NCBI GenBank assembly: GCA_010279815.1
Contig: QEOQ01000191.1
Span: forward strand, 1,064,893-1,128,892
From: Brachionus plicatilis
Lineage: Eukaryota; Rotifera; Eurotatoria; Ploima; Brachionidae
Direction of reading: 5' to 3'
DNA length: 64,000 nucleotides
In this document: positions 12,484 through 26,015 of the stretch, piece after piece
How the letters are laid out: every line of letters begins with the position of its first letter
How positions within the stretch are numbered: position 1 is the stretch's first letter
The notes under the pieces: generated by a model
The model's database searches: none
Seen by the model: only the letters and a program-made list of their open reading frames with translations
What the model was told of the DNA's origin: nothing
Program-made: the position numbers and the translations under genes

Positions 12484-12779
12484 TAAAAAACATTTTTAAA
12501 TCTAAATTTTCTAATTAAATATTAAAAATTGATTTTATTTTCAATCTGTTTTTTAAATATTTTTCCTTTAATAAAAATGAAAAGAAACCGTAATCTCTAA
12601 AACTAACACGTGTCTAAATACTGATCTTGGTTTTGATAAATAGATAACTGGATAATTTTTTTTAATTTCTATAAATTATTTTGATGAATTGAATTTTTCA
12701 TCTAATTTTCTCATTTCTAGGAAATAATTTTTAGTTCATTCCCAATACAGTTCTGATTTGTTCTAGTGGCTTTTCCCAA

Positions 12780-13250
12780 AATTGTCGTAGTTTTACGTAA
12801 AATCGTAAAAATTAAAACAGGAAGTTTACCAGATTTTAACGGACTTTACGTAGAATTTCTTAAAAATCAAAAGTGCAAAAAAATCCAAAATATTGCAATA
12901 TTTTCAATTTTTTTAATTTTTTTTTTAAATTTATAAAATATTTTAAATAGAAAAAAATTGGATTTTTACAGCAAAGTAAAATTTTTGATCAAATTACAAG
13001 CGCCCAATTTTGCTCAGATATTTTTAGATGCGCAATTAAATTTCATCGCAGATTTTTAATTTTTTTTAAGATTTTAAAGCTTTATTTTTAAAATTTTTGA
13101 AAAAGGATTGTAATTTCTAAAAATGCAATAAAATTTAGTTGCGCATTTAAAAATGTTTGAGCAAGATTGAGCGCTTGAAATTTGATCAAAATTTTACTTT
13201 GCTATTTTACGCAAAATTTCGTAAATTTTTATTGATTTTAGCATGAAAAA
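12780..13250. mobile_element. Inverted-repeat hairpin element
   Basis: The arms at 12970-13043 and 13131-13203 are near-perfect inverted copies. Shared blocks are AGCAAAGTAAAATTTTTGATC, CAAGCGC, TTTGCTCA and GCGCAA. TTTTACG/CGTAAA strings further out suggest that the element reaches about 12780 and 13250. No coding capacity is seen. Confidence 0.7.
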
Positions 13251-16200
13251 GTTTAAAAAAAGTTAAAAAAAAGAAAAATTTAAATTACGTTTTTATGATA
13301 TCAAAATTATTAAATTGATTAATTTTATTGATTTGACCAGTCGCCATTTTTCTCAATTACAATTGCAATTAACTAATTTATAAATGTCTAGAATTTTAAA
13401 GTCGCAAAAACTTGAACCTAAATTTGAACCTTTTCAAATGATTTATTTACAATGGTTAAGAAATATTTTTCAAATACCATTTTACGTAATATAACGTATG
13501 ATTTGGTAAGATTAAATAATCTTACATCAAATTTAGTTTGTAATAAAAATGTAATTCCAAGAAAATGGTTACTTTGAAGAAAAAGTGCGATTGTTTTTAA
13601 GTGCATTAAAGATATTTAGACACAAAATTTTTCTTTCTTTTTTTTGGTCTATGAACTTGTGTAAAACTATTTTAATAAATAAAGGTATTAAATTCATTTT
13701 TGTCCTTCTTTTTTATTTTAAATTTGTTAATGAACTATGAATTCCAAAAAAGCGATATTTAATTAGAATTATGAAAGAACATGATTAATGGATTAAAATT
13801 CATTACTTTTTTATTGTGATTAGTAGAATAAACTATTGTTTTTCTGTATTTGTGGGATATTTTTTTTCAAAAAAATCGATTTTACAAAAAATGATTCTTG
13901 ATAAGCAAATTAAAAATTTCAACTCTTTTTACAAGAAAAAAAAATTTAATTAATTTTTTAAATCATAAATCGGTGATATGATATCTATAAATTTATTTTA
14001 ATCAATGTATTCAATAGAATAAATCAAAACAATCAAACAATAAGTTTTATTCTCAAATAGACGATTAATAAAAACAATACCTTAATTTTTATGAATCTAA
14101 ATGAGAGTTTGGGTATGTATGAGTGATTCACTCAAACATTTGAAAGAATACACACTAATTATTATGAATAATAAAATCTAAAAAATCATAATTTTTGGCT
14201 TATTATTTAATTTAAAAATTCTTCACAGACCATAAAATAGATCTATGGTAACCAAGTCTAACTGAGTGGCCTATTTTTTTCTATTAAATATTTCTAACCC
14301 TTTGATGTTAATAAAATTTAGAAAAATAAATCTTAGAATCACTGACTATAAATATTATTTATCATTTTTTTTTTGACAAAAATTGGATCTCAATTTTAAA
14401 AGACTAATATATTTTTATTTTGAAAAACATACTTTGGTTTCTATTAAACTTTATTGACATGAATTAAAAAGAAAGCAAGGAGGCCAGACCTAGAGATACT
14501 TTGTCTTAATTTTTTTAAAAATATATATACAACAAAATTTGCCTTGAATTTAAAAATTAAATTTTTTGGAACTAATGATAAGTTATTAACATATTTTCGA
14601 AATTTTAAAACTTAAAATATAATTAAATGCAATGAATTTTATGAAAGTAAGGATTATCTTAAAATTAAAAACAAAGAAAAATATTAATAAAAATAATATT
14701 AGAAACGATATAGTTTAAAACTTTGGTTCGAATTGAAATCAAATTTTTTAAGTTTCAGTACTCAAATCTCTAAAAAAAATTTTGCAAAAAATCTTTCAAA
14801 TTTTTTTTTTGCATTAATTTTGTAGCGCTTGATCGAACACATTTAATTAAATCATAGCTTGAGTGCATTAAACTTTAAGTATTTTATTTCAATTCGTACC
14901 AAGGTCCTAATTATATCGTTGGAGAATGTGGTCAAAATAAAGGATATTGAAACATGGTTGAAGTGATGTTTGTTGAATGACCCAAAGCTGTGTTTCGATT
15001 TGTGAAGCTAAAAAATCGAACGATAGAATACGGTCCCTTATATTTTGCTTCTCTAAATTTTATTTTAAATTTTTACTTGGTTAATTAAAAAATGAATTTT
15101 TAGAGTCAGAATTAATTTTTGCTTGTATTTGAAAAAAGATTGGTTTATCTGAAATTAATGGCGAATTTAATTTTTTCTAGGAAAAAGGAAAATATTTTGA
15201 TATGCGCAAATAATTTATTTTAAAAATAATTGAGGTCGCAAAAAAAACACATATAATTACAATATTCAAAGTCTATATATCTGAATAATTATTTTGAAAG
15301 TTTTTAAAAATTTTTTTTTTAAAGTTTCACTTAATTATCATTTTTTTGTCTCTAAGTTTTGATTAAGTGACTATTTTATTAAGAAAGAGTATTTAAAAAA
15401 TATTTATGAAACAAGTATAATTTATATAATTATTTATAATGATTTTTAATGATCTATGATCTCAACCACATAGAAAGAGATAAGGATTAATACTTATTTG
15501 AGAATTCATTTTTTTAGTTATAGCGTTTATCTTAGATTAAGCTTCGGTATCAATTTTCCTCGAAAAGGCACTATTAGTCAAAAAGCTCCATTAGTTACAG
15601 AAACAAAAATGATATTGGAAATATTTTGTTGTCTTTTTTGTTCAATTGAACTTAAAAAACAAAGTTTGAGAATTTTTGAGAATATATTTTTCATGGAATA
15701 CCTTTCGATTCATTTAACTTTGGGAAATGATTGTTTACAAATATTAGGCAAAGTGGATTTTTAGTGAGATCTTTAGTTGTATTGAAACTACAAAATCTTT
15801 TTCCAATATTTAAAAACTAAACCTTAATTAAATGTCAAATTTTTTTTTTGACCAATTTTTTTTAAAAGCATTTTTCAAAGTGAAAGAAATTGTTTGAAAA
15901 TATATTCATAAGAATGATAAAATTTTTTTGTCTTCAAATATTTTACCTTTTTATTTTTATTCTTATTAAAACGACGAAGTTCATTAAATAAAAAATAATT
16001 TAGGATAAATAAATGTTCAGCTTAGTCTAGTGATCATATTTCGAGTATTTAAAACGTTAAATTAATTTAAAAATTTATTGGGCCAAAAATTTTTAATTTC
16101 GAAGTTTTGAATTTTGAAGTTTTCGACTTAAAAGTCGATTAATTTAAAAATTGAATATTTTCAATTTTTATTCGATTATGTTTGCTTTTGACAAATTATG

Positions 16201-17269
16201 TTTTTAAGAAGCAATTTTTGAAACTTCTTTTTTAGCAAGAAAATTATTATTTTAATAAAATTTAAAAAACATCTTTTTTATGATTAATCAGCAGATATTT
16301 TCTGCACATGCTTTATATTTTAAAAGAGTAAAAATATAGCAATTTTTAAAAATTTAAATATAATAAGAAATTTTTTTGTGTATTGTTTATCTTTCAAGTT
16401 TTTTGGTATAAAAAATAAAAAAATAATTTAATATATTGTAAAATTATTGTTAAAAAATTATTCAAGGAGAAATATATAAAATTAGAACACACAAATTAAT
16501 AGATTTAGGATAAAATATTTCTATTTATTTATTTATTGAATTGAATTAACCTCCTTTAAGGAGAAGTAAAAGAAAATAAAAATAAAATTTTTTTTTGTGT
16601 TTTTAGTTAATAATTTTTCATTTTTTAAAATATTTCTATAAATAGAATGATTTTATAATTGAAGATCGACAGAACCATTTTATACACCTAAATAAAATAC
16701 TTCGTCTGCTCATTTTTCGTTTCTTTTTAAGAAAAAAAAGATAAAAAGATAAAAATTTTTTTAAAAAGATGAAAAAGGAATTAATTTCTATTTCACATGT
16801 TTCTTTTTTCATCGACAATTAAGATTTTTAAAACTTTGTTTTATTTATCTTTAAAATATCAGAAATAAAATATAATTATTAATTTAAAAAATACTTTAAT
16901 ACTAAGCTTATTGTTTTAATATTTTCGCATTCATTAAATTATTGCTCGAAAAATAAAAACCTGATTAATTTAAACTAAAAATAATTAACAAAAAAAAACT
17001 CCTTTTCAACTCATTTCAATACAAACTGATATTTTTATTTTTTCAATTAGGATTATATTCATTAAAAAACAAATTAAAAAAAATTAATCGATAAAGTGTA
17101 TTTTTTTTATAAATTTTTGAAACATGTGTTATTTTTTTTACTCATTAGATAATGAGTAATTTTGGTCTAATGTAAAAAGTAAAGTAAAATTAAAAAAAAG
17201 AAAAGAAAGAACATTTTTTTATTTTTTATTTCTAACTAATTAATTGATTCCATCTATAGCCAATAACGT
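13251..17269. other. AT-rich intergenic DNA, one short-repeat tail at 16.5 kb
   Basis: Open frames at 13418-13606, 15498-15764 and 16636-16818 are rich in Phe, Lys, Ile and Leu without motif or splice context, so I do not call them genes. At 16516-16600, (ATTT)n-AATTAACCTCCTTTAAGG followed by an A-rich tail matches units near 4893 and 40718. Confidence 0.45.
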
Positions 17270-17274
17270 CATAA

Positions 17275-17970
17275 ATATCTAGTATGTAACTTTAAAGTGC
17301 TGTATATATCATGTTACTTTTATGTGCTTCATGTGTCCATTTTTTTAATTTTTTAATTTGTAAAATCTTATATTTAGTAAATATAATAAAATCTTTTAAC
17401 CAACCAAAACTTTTATGTGCTTTATGAACTTTATTCCATATAATTTAGTAAAGAAAACATTCCATTATGTATACTTTAGTGATTATGTGGTAATTTAGTG
17501 AATTTAGTAAAATCTTGTAACCAACCCATACTTTTATGTACTTTATGTCCTTTATACCATATAATTAAGCAAAGAAAACATTCTTTTATGTATACTTTAA
17601 GGGAATTTATTGAAAAAAATAAGATCTTTTAACAAACCAGGACTTATAATGATTTTATAGAAAAAATAATTGATGAAAAAACAAGTTAAATAAAGCTAAC
17701 CATTAAACAAACCATAGTTTGACTAAGCAAAATACGTCGCAGGGCGTATTGAGCTTTGTCAAATTAGGGTTTATTTAATGGTTAGCTTTCTTTTAACAAA
17801 ATGGGATTCAATTGGAGTTTAGGATTCGGGCAAGGTAGAGAGTAGAAGTTTTTTTTTTATTTGAATTCATATTAGATAAATGTTACATAAAAGATAGCAT
17901 ACTTGGAATTAATTACCTTGGTTCATATGGTATAGAGTGCATAAAGTACATAAAAGTATAAGGTAGCCAG
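17275..17970. repeat. Inverted-repeat unit with ~120-bp tandem repeats
   Basis: Tandem copies of about 112-121 bp begin with AAATCTTxTAACCAACC near 17388 and 17509, with a partial copy at 17620. Each contains CTTTTATGTxCTTTATG and CCATATAATT. A shorter relative lies at about 17285. The same motif in the opposite orientation sits at 17922-17968, so the tandem block and this copy flank a 98-nt hairpin at 17692-17789. This looks like a transposon with subterminal repeats. Confidence 0.65.
17692..17789. repeat. 98-nt near-perfect hairpin
   Basis: The left arm begins AAAGCTAACCATTAAA and the right arm ends TTTAATGGTTAGCTTT. About 46 bases pair with roughly six mismatches around a loop of about eight bases (TCGCAGGG). 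The size and shape resemble a pre-miRNA, but a small foldback transposon core is equally possible, since inverted repeats flank it. Confidence 0.7.
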
Positions 17971-19185
17971 GAATAATTTAGTGAAAGAACAAAGCAGCTA
18001 AAAAAAATTCATTATTTTTCATGGTCAGTTCATGGCTTCAATTTTCAAAAAAAAATTTGAGCCGATATAAAGGATATACTGTATCTTCCAGCCAAATTTT
18101 TTTTTTAAATTTTTTCCATTAAAAAGGATTGACGCTGTTATTAAAAAAATAACCATACTAGTTTTTAATAATTTTTAATAACAATACCTCATTGATTCAG
18201 AAATCATACAAATCCTTTTTCTAATATTTAAGATGAGCTGCTGCTGTTTATGAACAAACTAAATGACACAATTAAAGTTACTTTTGGACAACAGAAAATT
18301 CCAAAAACAGTTAGATAATTTTTTAAAAATTAACACTTTTAAATTATAAGATTAAATGTTAAGTTAAAATTATCATAAAATTTTTTGATCGTTTATAATG
18401 AATATTGGAATTAAATAATTTTATCTTATTTATTTTTTTCCAGTAGTAATGAGATTAAATGTTTTTTGACTATTAGTTGATATAACACGAACTATTTATT
18501 TTGAAATTTAAAAAATTTATTAAGTAATTTTTCAAAGGATATCATTCATTGTTCCTTTTTCTTAAGCTATTTGTGATCGTGATTATTTAGTTAATTATAT
18601 ATACTCAATTCCAAATTAATGTTATAAAAAAATCTATTAAAACGATTTGACTATTTTTTGCTTTTAAAATATTTTAATTATTTGTTTAATAATATTTTAT
18701 AAATATAGATGTCAAATCGATAACAAAAGAAACTACAAGTTCCCTCTACTGCATATCTTTTATTATTACATTTTCAATTTTAGCGTAAAAGGCAATAAAA
18801 TTGTAACAAAGGGATGAAATTGATCTAAAAACTACATTATATTAGAAATTATTGAATTTCATTAGATTTCTAAAATGTTTTCGAATTCAATTCTTAACAT
18901 TTTCTTATGCTATTTTTTTATTTGTTTTTTATTTAATCTATCGTCTTTTTAATTTTTATTCACTTAAGAATTTAAGTTGACAATGGAAACAAGAAAGATT
19001 TAAAAAAAAATAAAAGTTTTTTATATGCTTTTAATTTTGAAAAATTTTTTATTCCTTTTTTAATTATTTTTTTTCTTTGACCTTTTCAACACCTTCATGG
19101 CGATTTTTAAAAATATTTATCAATATTAATCGAAAAAATAAAAATTTTTGTTTTAATTTAAAGCAAAATGTTTATAGAATCTAAA
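17971..19185. other. AT-rich intergenic DNA
   Basis: I see no supported gene or bounded repeat here. Confidence 0.4.
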
Positions 19186-19189
19186 AGAA

Positions 19190-20400
19190 AAAGAAATATA
19201 AATTTTTAATTGAATCACATAGTTTTGGTTATGACTGGCATACATGTCATCAATCAGGTCAGTAATTGTTCTTATGTCAAACTCAAGACAATCAATGCCA
19301 ATTTTGGTTTCTAACAGTCTGAGCTGCTTGCTAAAAGACGAGCTAATATTGAAAAAATAATTTATCTTGTTTTCTTATTTTAAAAAAAAAAATCCTGACC
19401 TTTTTTGAATTTCCTTAAAATGGTGTTTCAGGTAAAGATGTGGAACAATTACAAGCTTAAAAATATTAAAGTGGCGTGGTATGTGAATATTGAATGATAA
19501 TTGCATTTTATCAGTTATTATTCTATTACCTTTCCTTTTATTTAAAGTGTTCCATCTCAATATTTTTAGGCTAAAAATTAATTTTGTATCTAAATAAACG
19601 AATTTAATATCTAAAAAATTTTAAAAAAATTATTTAAGTATCTATTTTATTCTATTAATATATTATTTAATTATTATAGTTTGAAAAATAAAAAAATTTA
19701 GAAAAATATAAGAAAAAAATTGCTCATGAGTTGCTTGATAAACAGGAACTAGTATAGAAGTATTTGATACCTCACTTTCGCTCATTTTTTAGTTTTTTAA
19801 TTTTAAGTTATTTTCGCTTTGAAGATAATTTTTCACAAAGAAACAAATTCAGTTTTGTGGACTTAAACCAGTTTTATAGTAAGTATAAATTATTAATTAA
19901 TTGATCAAAAAATCAATTGAGTTTTTGTATTAATTAAATAAGAAACAAAATAATATTTTTTAAGATATTGGAATAAATTATATTAGATATTATATACATT
20001 AGATATTTTTATAATTAAAATTAGATACTAAATTCATTTATTTATTATTTAGATACGGCAATAAATAGCAGCCAATATTTTTATCACAATAATAAAATAC
20101 TAGAAATTTTGTTAAGTGTTAGTTAAGTGTCAAAATAAGTGTCTAAAATTTTATGGAATTTTTTTAATTTTAATTTATTAGAAATTTTAGTTTTGATATG
20201 AAATTATTCATTAAGTTTTTTAAGTAAGCACAAATTTGTATTAAAGGATGAAACATCTGTAAAATTCTTATGTCTTCTCTTCCCAAGTTAATATTGAGGT
20301 AACATCGGTATGGAGAAAAATGAATTGGTAAATTACCATGGATCAAATTTTTAAACTTCCACAGTAGGTAATACAAAAATTTTTCCTCTTTATTTCATCT
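19190..20400 (-). pseudogene. Possible degenerate or multi-exon gene, minus strand
   Basis: Several minus-strand blocks have protein-like composition. Block 1 (about 20376-20170) contains NLPIHFSPYRCYLNINLGRE. A possible start ATG at 19785 opens MSESEVSNTSILVPVYQATH. Block 2 (about 19566-19420) reads LRWNTLNKRKGNRIITDKMQ and onward after a possible TTTTTAG acceptor. Block 3 (about 19345-19200), after a TTCAATATTAG acceptor, reads SSFSKQLRLLETKIGIDCLE and onward. Blocks 2 and 3 join in phase at AAAAAG|GTCAGG. Block 1 lies upstream of the ATG and may belong elsewhere. I do not recognise the family, and the gene model is tentative. Confidence 0.3.
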
Positions 20401-20464
20401 CCAGAACTAGTTATTGACCATTAGAAAAAATGTATTTCGAACATTATATTTCAAATTTTTTACA

Positions 20465-20830
20465 AAATTTGGCATTGTGAATTTTGGAAAAAAAAAACAA
20501 AAAGAAAAATTTTAAAATGAAATAACTTTTATACTCTGAGTCCAAAAATTGTTCTGCAAAATGTATCAGCTGATACAAACTTTGTAACACCCAAATTAAG
20601 TCTCTATAAAAACTCTGCAAGTCTGCAAAGCACTAAATGGAACAGAAAATCATTAAAATTAAATTGCAGAGTTATTGTAGAGACCTAATTTGGGTGGTAC
20701 AAAGTTGTATAGAATAAAATAACAAGGTATACAAGCTAAATTATTTAATGAAAATTTAAAGCTTAATTGTGGTAAAATTCAGAAAAATTTATTCTAATTT
20801 TCTATTTTCGAATTTATGAAAAATGAAATT
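20465..20830. mobile_element. Foldback element, copy 2 of the GGCATTGTGAA family
   Basis: The arms at 20578-20620 and 20664-20706 are 43-nt inverted copies with about four mismatches; both carry AACTTTGTA, CACCCAAATTA and ACTCTGCAA. Upstream, TTGGCATTGTGAATTTTGG and CTGATACA match the element at 5897-6109. The outer limits are approximate. Confidence 0.7.
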
Positions 20831-20964
20831 TTCTTTATAAGATTTAATATTTTGGGTCTATCTCGTTTGGTTTGATCACCGTCAATGCTTTCACCGTTTT
20901 GGTGTTCAACTTTTGTGATAAAAAAAAAGGAATAAAATAAAAAAACGTGGTGTAATCATTTACA

Positions 20965-21055
20965 AAATTATAATAATAATAATAATAAGATATGGCAAGC
21001 AAGCTTGCGGAGGCGATTTACTAGGAGATCGCCAATGGTAGCGCATTACGCAATA
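20965..21055 (+). repeat. tRNA-like short repeat, copy 1, after (TAA)n
   Basis: An (AAT)n run is followed by GCAAGCAAGCTTGCGGAG, a hairpin GGCGAT-TTACTAGGAG-ATCGCC, then AATGGTAGC. The same order, with changed but still complementary arms, occurs in minus orientation at 29990-30095; looser relatives are at 24.5 and 28.1 kb. Confidence 0.6.
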
Positions 21056-24000
21056 AAAAGAAAATTATAGAAATAAGAGAAACTGATAAGATTATGCAGT
21101 TCAATAGACATTATTGATAACTTTGATAAACAATACAATATACAAATAATAAGTAAAAAAATTTAAGAAACTGAGATGGGTTTATAATAAAAAATTTAAA
21201 AAGAAATATAAATAAAATTATCATGTGGTAATTATGTGATCATTTTTTGAATTCTGTTATCATTTATCGAGTTATGTGATCATTTTAAAATAAAATATAT
21301 AAATAATGAAATTTCTTATTTATATACTAGTTTATAGTAATTTAAAGAAATTTTTAATGCTTTTTGGCCATATGTTACTTTGTACATCGCTCATTTTTCA
21401 GCATCTGTTTACACAAAGGGAATGGAATAGGATTTTCGTGTTTACTTAAAGCACGATTAACTTCAAGTACCGTTTTTTTTGTTACAATTGGTAGGATAGA
21501 AGATTATTTTTCATAAATTAATGCCTTTATTATGACATGATTTAAATTTTTAATTAGTTACATATTGTTTTAAAAAGTGATGTTTTCTAAAAATTTGAAG
21601 CTTAAGAATAAAATATTACCAAAAGCACAAAGATAGAAAAACTAATTTTTAATTTATAATAAAAAAACAAGACTTTTTATTTTTCAAAACTTGGTGATCA
21701 ATTAACATTTTTTAATATTTTGGATTTTGTGATCATAATTTTTTTTTAATTGAACACCTAAACGGTGAAGGCATTGACTGAGATCAAAGCTTGATCACAA
21801 AACGAGGTAGACTCTAAATTTTTGGGGGAAATGGAATTTTTTTTTTTTAAATTTATCTAAAAAGTGTCCTTAATTTACCATTAATATCGATATAAAACGA
21901 ATTTTTACAATAACATTCAGTCTCAAATCCAAATCGAGATATTAACTTAAAGCCATTGTTGTAATACTTAATCACCTGTTTACTTATTTTGTGATTGCGT
22001 TATCATGCCGACTTTAGGATAATTATTAATCACATAATTTGTGAGTTAAATTTCGACAAAAATTAAAATTTTTGTAACCAAATTTTCATTTTTGTTATGA
22101 AATATAAAAAATCAAAAAATAAAAAATACAATCATTTTATATAATTTTTGATTATTTTGTTTTATTTTTCTTTTAAATATGTTAATTAAAAACCTTTTCA
22201 TTCTTAGAGAAACTTATAGTCTTCGTCATTTTCCATTTTCAAAATTCTATTACATTTTAAAAATGAAAAATTTAATATTTAAAAAAAGCAATAAGCCTTT
22301 GAAGGTTAAAATTTTAATGTTTTAATTGGCATTATTATTGTATTTTTGCATCATCGTCTTCAATTTCAACTTCAACTTTTAACAACTTTATTATTGAATA
22401 TTGAAAATTGATTTTTACAAAATTCCAATATTTAACTCCACTAACAACTCTAAAAATTTCATTTTAATTTTATTTAATTATTTAGTTTCGTCTTTCTTGT
22501 TTATTCCACATTATTTAATTCATATATTTTTATGACATTTTAATAATTTTTCTTTTTCAAAGAGTTTTGGCACAAAAAGAAAAATAAAAAATAAATAATT
22601 CATTATGAATATTGACTAGTAGGAGCCTATCATTTTTTAATCAAGCGTTAATTTCTTCTTTTTAAATATTGCTTAATTGCTAAAATTATTTAATATCTCT
22701 TTAAAATAATTTCAATTAAGTGTACAGTGGGACATCTTTAATTGAGGACAGAATTTTTTTAAATTTTCAAGTCTTTGACTTTTTTAAAGTCATGATTAAG
22801 ACTAAAAATTATCTCAAAAACAAATATGTTTTGGATCCTTAAAAATTAACTACGGATTAAGTTTTATGACACAATCCGTAAATAAGGAAATTTTGGTAAT
22901 TCTCATTAATGTTTTGAAAAAATTTTATTTACAAAATTTTCTTTATTTTTTTTTACTTTTTTTTTTAAACAAAAAAAAATTTATGGAACTAATCTCTTTT
23001 TAAATTATTAAAAAAAAAATTAAGAATAATTTCAAATAAATTAATCATGATTAATTAGTTTATGAGAATCAAAACACTTATTGTTTGTAAAATAAAATGG
23101 TTTGAAACTTTTTTAATTTTTATAAATTAAAAGATTTTTTGTGTGCATTGTGTTCGTATATTTAAATTTGCAAAAATATGAGAAGACATGAGAGTTTAAC
23201 CTTAGCTTATTGCCATTCAAACAAACCATGGGTGCTTCCAAAATTATTTTTTAATTAAATTAATTAATTTTTTTTTGATTAAAAATAATAAAAGGATGAT
23301 TAAGAAAAATATTAATTTTTTCCAGTGTAGATTTTTAATTGAGAATTGGAATATTTAATTTGTATTTTATATATGAATTATGCTAAAATACCATAAATTA
23401 CCATAATATTTATGGAAAAAAAAAGTTTAATGTTTTCTATGTTTCACCTTTTTTTTTTTGAAAAAAAAACATTTGCGTTTTTAGAGATTTTTTTAATCCA
23501 GTCATATTTACCTGTGTTTATTTAATGCGGCAAAAAAATAAAACTGAATTTTGAACAATAATAAATTTTAGATAATAGTAGATTTTAGTATTATTGATTT
23601 TATTAATAGATTTAAATAATAGATTTTTTTAGAATAATAAATTTTAAAATCAGCGTTATAATTTAAAAATATAACGGTGATAGCGATAGTGACAGTGAAT
23701 GGTTTATTTTGCTAGTAAAGTTTCAACTTAATGTTAGGCATTTTCCCTGTATTTGAAATGTTTTCTAAATTTTGTGAAAAAACAGTTTTTTTTCTTTAAT
23801 GATAAATTGATTAAATTTTCGGTGAGGTTTAAAGATAACTGAAAAATTTACACGTGGGTGTATTTTTTAAAATAACATTTTGGTCAAACCAAATATATAT
23901 CAAAAATTTTGCTCTTTCTTTTAAGTGAGTGGTGACTTTTGTTTTATTTATTTGATAAAATCCAAAATAACTTAAAAAAGCAGTTTTGACATATAATCAC

Positions 24001-24524
24001 CTGAGTGTTTTTTTATCATATTATTTCAAGCACAAAAAAAAACTCTGAGTTACCCTTCTAGTTAAAGTCTACTTCTTTTATTTTAGAAAAAAGTTTTTAA
24101 ATTTAGCCAATATCTTTCAGCTTTGAACACTCCCATATCTTCTAGTTTAAAAATTTAAAATCCTGTTTTCTAAGAAAATCTTTTTAAAGGATACTCAATT
24201 CCGAATTATTTTAAAAGCTAGCTTGATTTTTTACAAATTTTAATTTATTTTAGACAATTTTTCAAAATTTAGCACCGATTTTTTTGCTTAAAATAGTCTT
24301 TAGATCAAAAATGATTTATTTTATAAAGTTTGGAAAGTTTTTGTTGTTTCAATTTAAAACTGTTTTCTTAAGATTTATGCATTTAATCAAATAAATATAT
24401 ATATAATCAAATAAATGGATAATAAAAAATTCTTTTTATTTTTTTTCTCTATCTCAAGTATTCATTATGCATTAAATTAAAATTTCAGAATTTGATGATC
24501 CAAACCTAAACCCGTGGGTACACT
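21056..24524. other. AT-rich intergenic DNA with one coding-like scrap
   Basis: Most of this interval shows nothing. On the minus strand, 21491-21375 reads 38 codons, including EVNRALSKHENPIPFPLC, ending in TAA. Its composition is unlike random AT-rich DNA, but no acceptor or upstream exon was found. Confidence 0.35.
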
Positions 24525-24578
24525 TTTAGACAAAAGCTTGCCTTAGCTTGTTGTGAAGCATAATCGAGCGAGGGAAAC

Positions 24579-24618
<40 letters not shown>

Positions 24619-24690
24619 GAAGACTAACTGAAGAGTAAGGTTATATGTTGCCTTACTATGTAGGCCAGGTGAAAAAAGGAGGTGCTTAAT
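24525..24690. repeat. tRNA-like short repeat, copy 2, around (TAA)n
   Basis: An (AAT)n microsatellite at about 24581-24616 is followed by GCC-TTACTATGTA-GGC, a short version of the hairpin seen in the other copies. On its left, read on the minus strand, there is ACAACAAGCTAAGGCAAGC and then GGTTTAGGTTTGGATCA, which loosely resembles a tRNA T-arm. Confidence 0.45.
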
Positions 24691-25725
24691 GTGTTCTTAA
24701 CTTTTTTAATTTATTTTCATTTTAATTGTTGTGATCTTAGCTCTTTTTAAATATTAAAAAATAAATGGAAAAGATGAATTTAAAAATACCTAGAAACTTT
24801 AAAGAGTCAATAATTAGACATACAAATTGTTTTCTAACAAAAGCTTCATTTCATGTCAAAAAAGAAGATTATTTTGGCGATTTATTATTTTTTAACTAAA
24901 ATTACTAAAAAAATTTTTTTTTCCTAAATTTGCATAACTGATATTATTCTTATTAATTTTTCTAAATCGTATTAAAATTATAAATTAAACATAATTATAC
25001 TTTAAAAAAAACTAAAAATCAGCAGATAGACGCTTAACTCGATTTGAGCATCTTTTTAAGTCAGAGAAGGATGTATTGTACAATTAGATTTTTTTTTTTA
25101 ATTAGAAAAATATTTGGATAAATAAGAATATTATGGTATGAATTTTGATGAAAAATGTGAGTTCTGTAATCTGGTTTCTAATTAAGATCTCAATAATTCT
25201 TTGTTTATTACAATTTGGTTCATTTAATAGAAGTAAAGGATAAATAAAAAATTTTAAAAAAGTTAAATAAAAAATTATTTTTTTTTAAATTTAATTAAAT
25301 ATTGAAAAAACTAGCATCAAACTTGATTTTTAAAATAAATTCACATTTTTAAATTAACTAAGTAATTTTATGAAATGTAAGTCATTTTTATATTCATCTA
25401 GTAAAATTGGTATAAAATCAGTAATTTTAGTTAATGAATTAGCACACGCCGATTATTTTATTAAAATAATTGACCTATATATTTTATGTAACTTTTTTGT
25501 GATTTAATTTTGGTCTAAAAAATTAATTTATGTGATTTTTATATTTCAATAACTTCATTTTGTGCGTTTTTCATCATTTCAAATGAAGAGTTTTCTTTTT
25601 TTGAGTGAATCACATTTTTATGCATTTAAATCTCTCTTTATTTATTTTTGATCGCCACCCTTGCTATGGTAGCTGTCTGATTTTAATATATAATTATAAT
25701 AAAATAATTTTTATTTTGTTAATTA
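24691..25725. other. AT-rich intergenic DNA
   Basis: I see no supported gene or repeat. The frame at 25605-25826 overlaps the dispersed repeat that follows and is not called. Confidence 0.4.
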
Positions 25726-26015
25726 CATGCTCTAGGTTTTTAAAAAATAAAATAGGTATTTTTTTGTTCATTTTGAATGATAGAATTTTACAAATCAAAA
25801 TTACAACAATCGTCAATTTTATTTAGAAAAAAAAAATTTTTTTGCTTAATATAATTACCCAAATGGAGGAAAAAAACTTGCAAAAATTCACAGAATCGGC
25901 TCAAAAATAGTTTGCAATTAGCTAACTATTCTTAAAAAATAAATATGATCAAACTCAAACACAAATCGAAATTATGATTTTTACCATAGCTAAATCCCTA
26001 TAATGACTAGTATTT
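25726..26015 (+). repeat. Dispersed ~290-bp repeat, copy A
   Basis: This segment is repeated in the same orientation at about 30098-30425. Shared blocks in order are TTTAAAAAATAAAATAGG, ACAACAATCGTCAATTTTAT, TTTGCTTAATA, TTTGCAATTAGC, CGAAATTATGATTTTT and ATAGTGACTAGTAT (ATAATGACTAGTAT here). Copies differ by small indels. No coding content is recognised. Confidence 0.8.

Noticed and set aside
15498..15764. 88-codon plus frame in the gene desert
   Set aside because: No motif, no splice context, and composition expected from AT-rich DNA.
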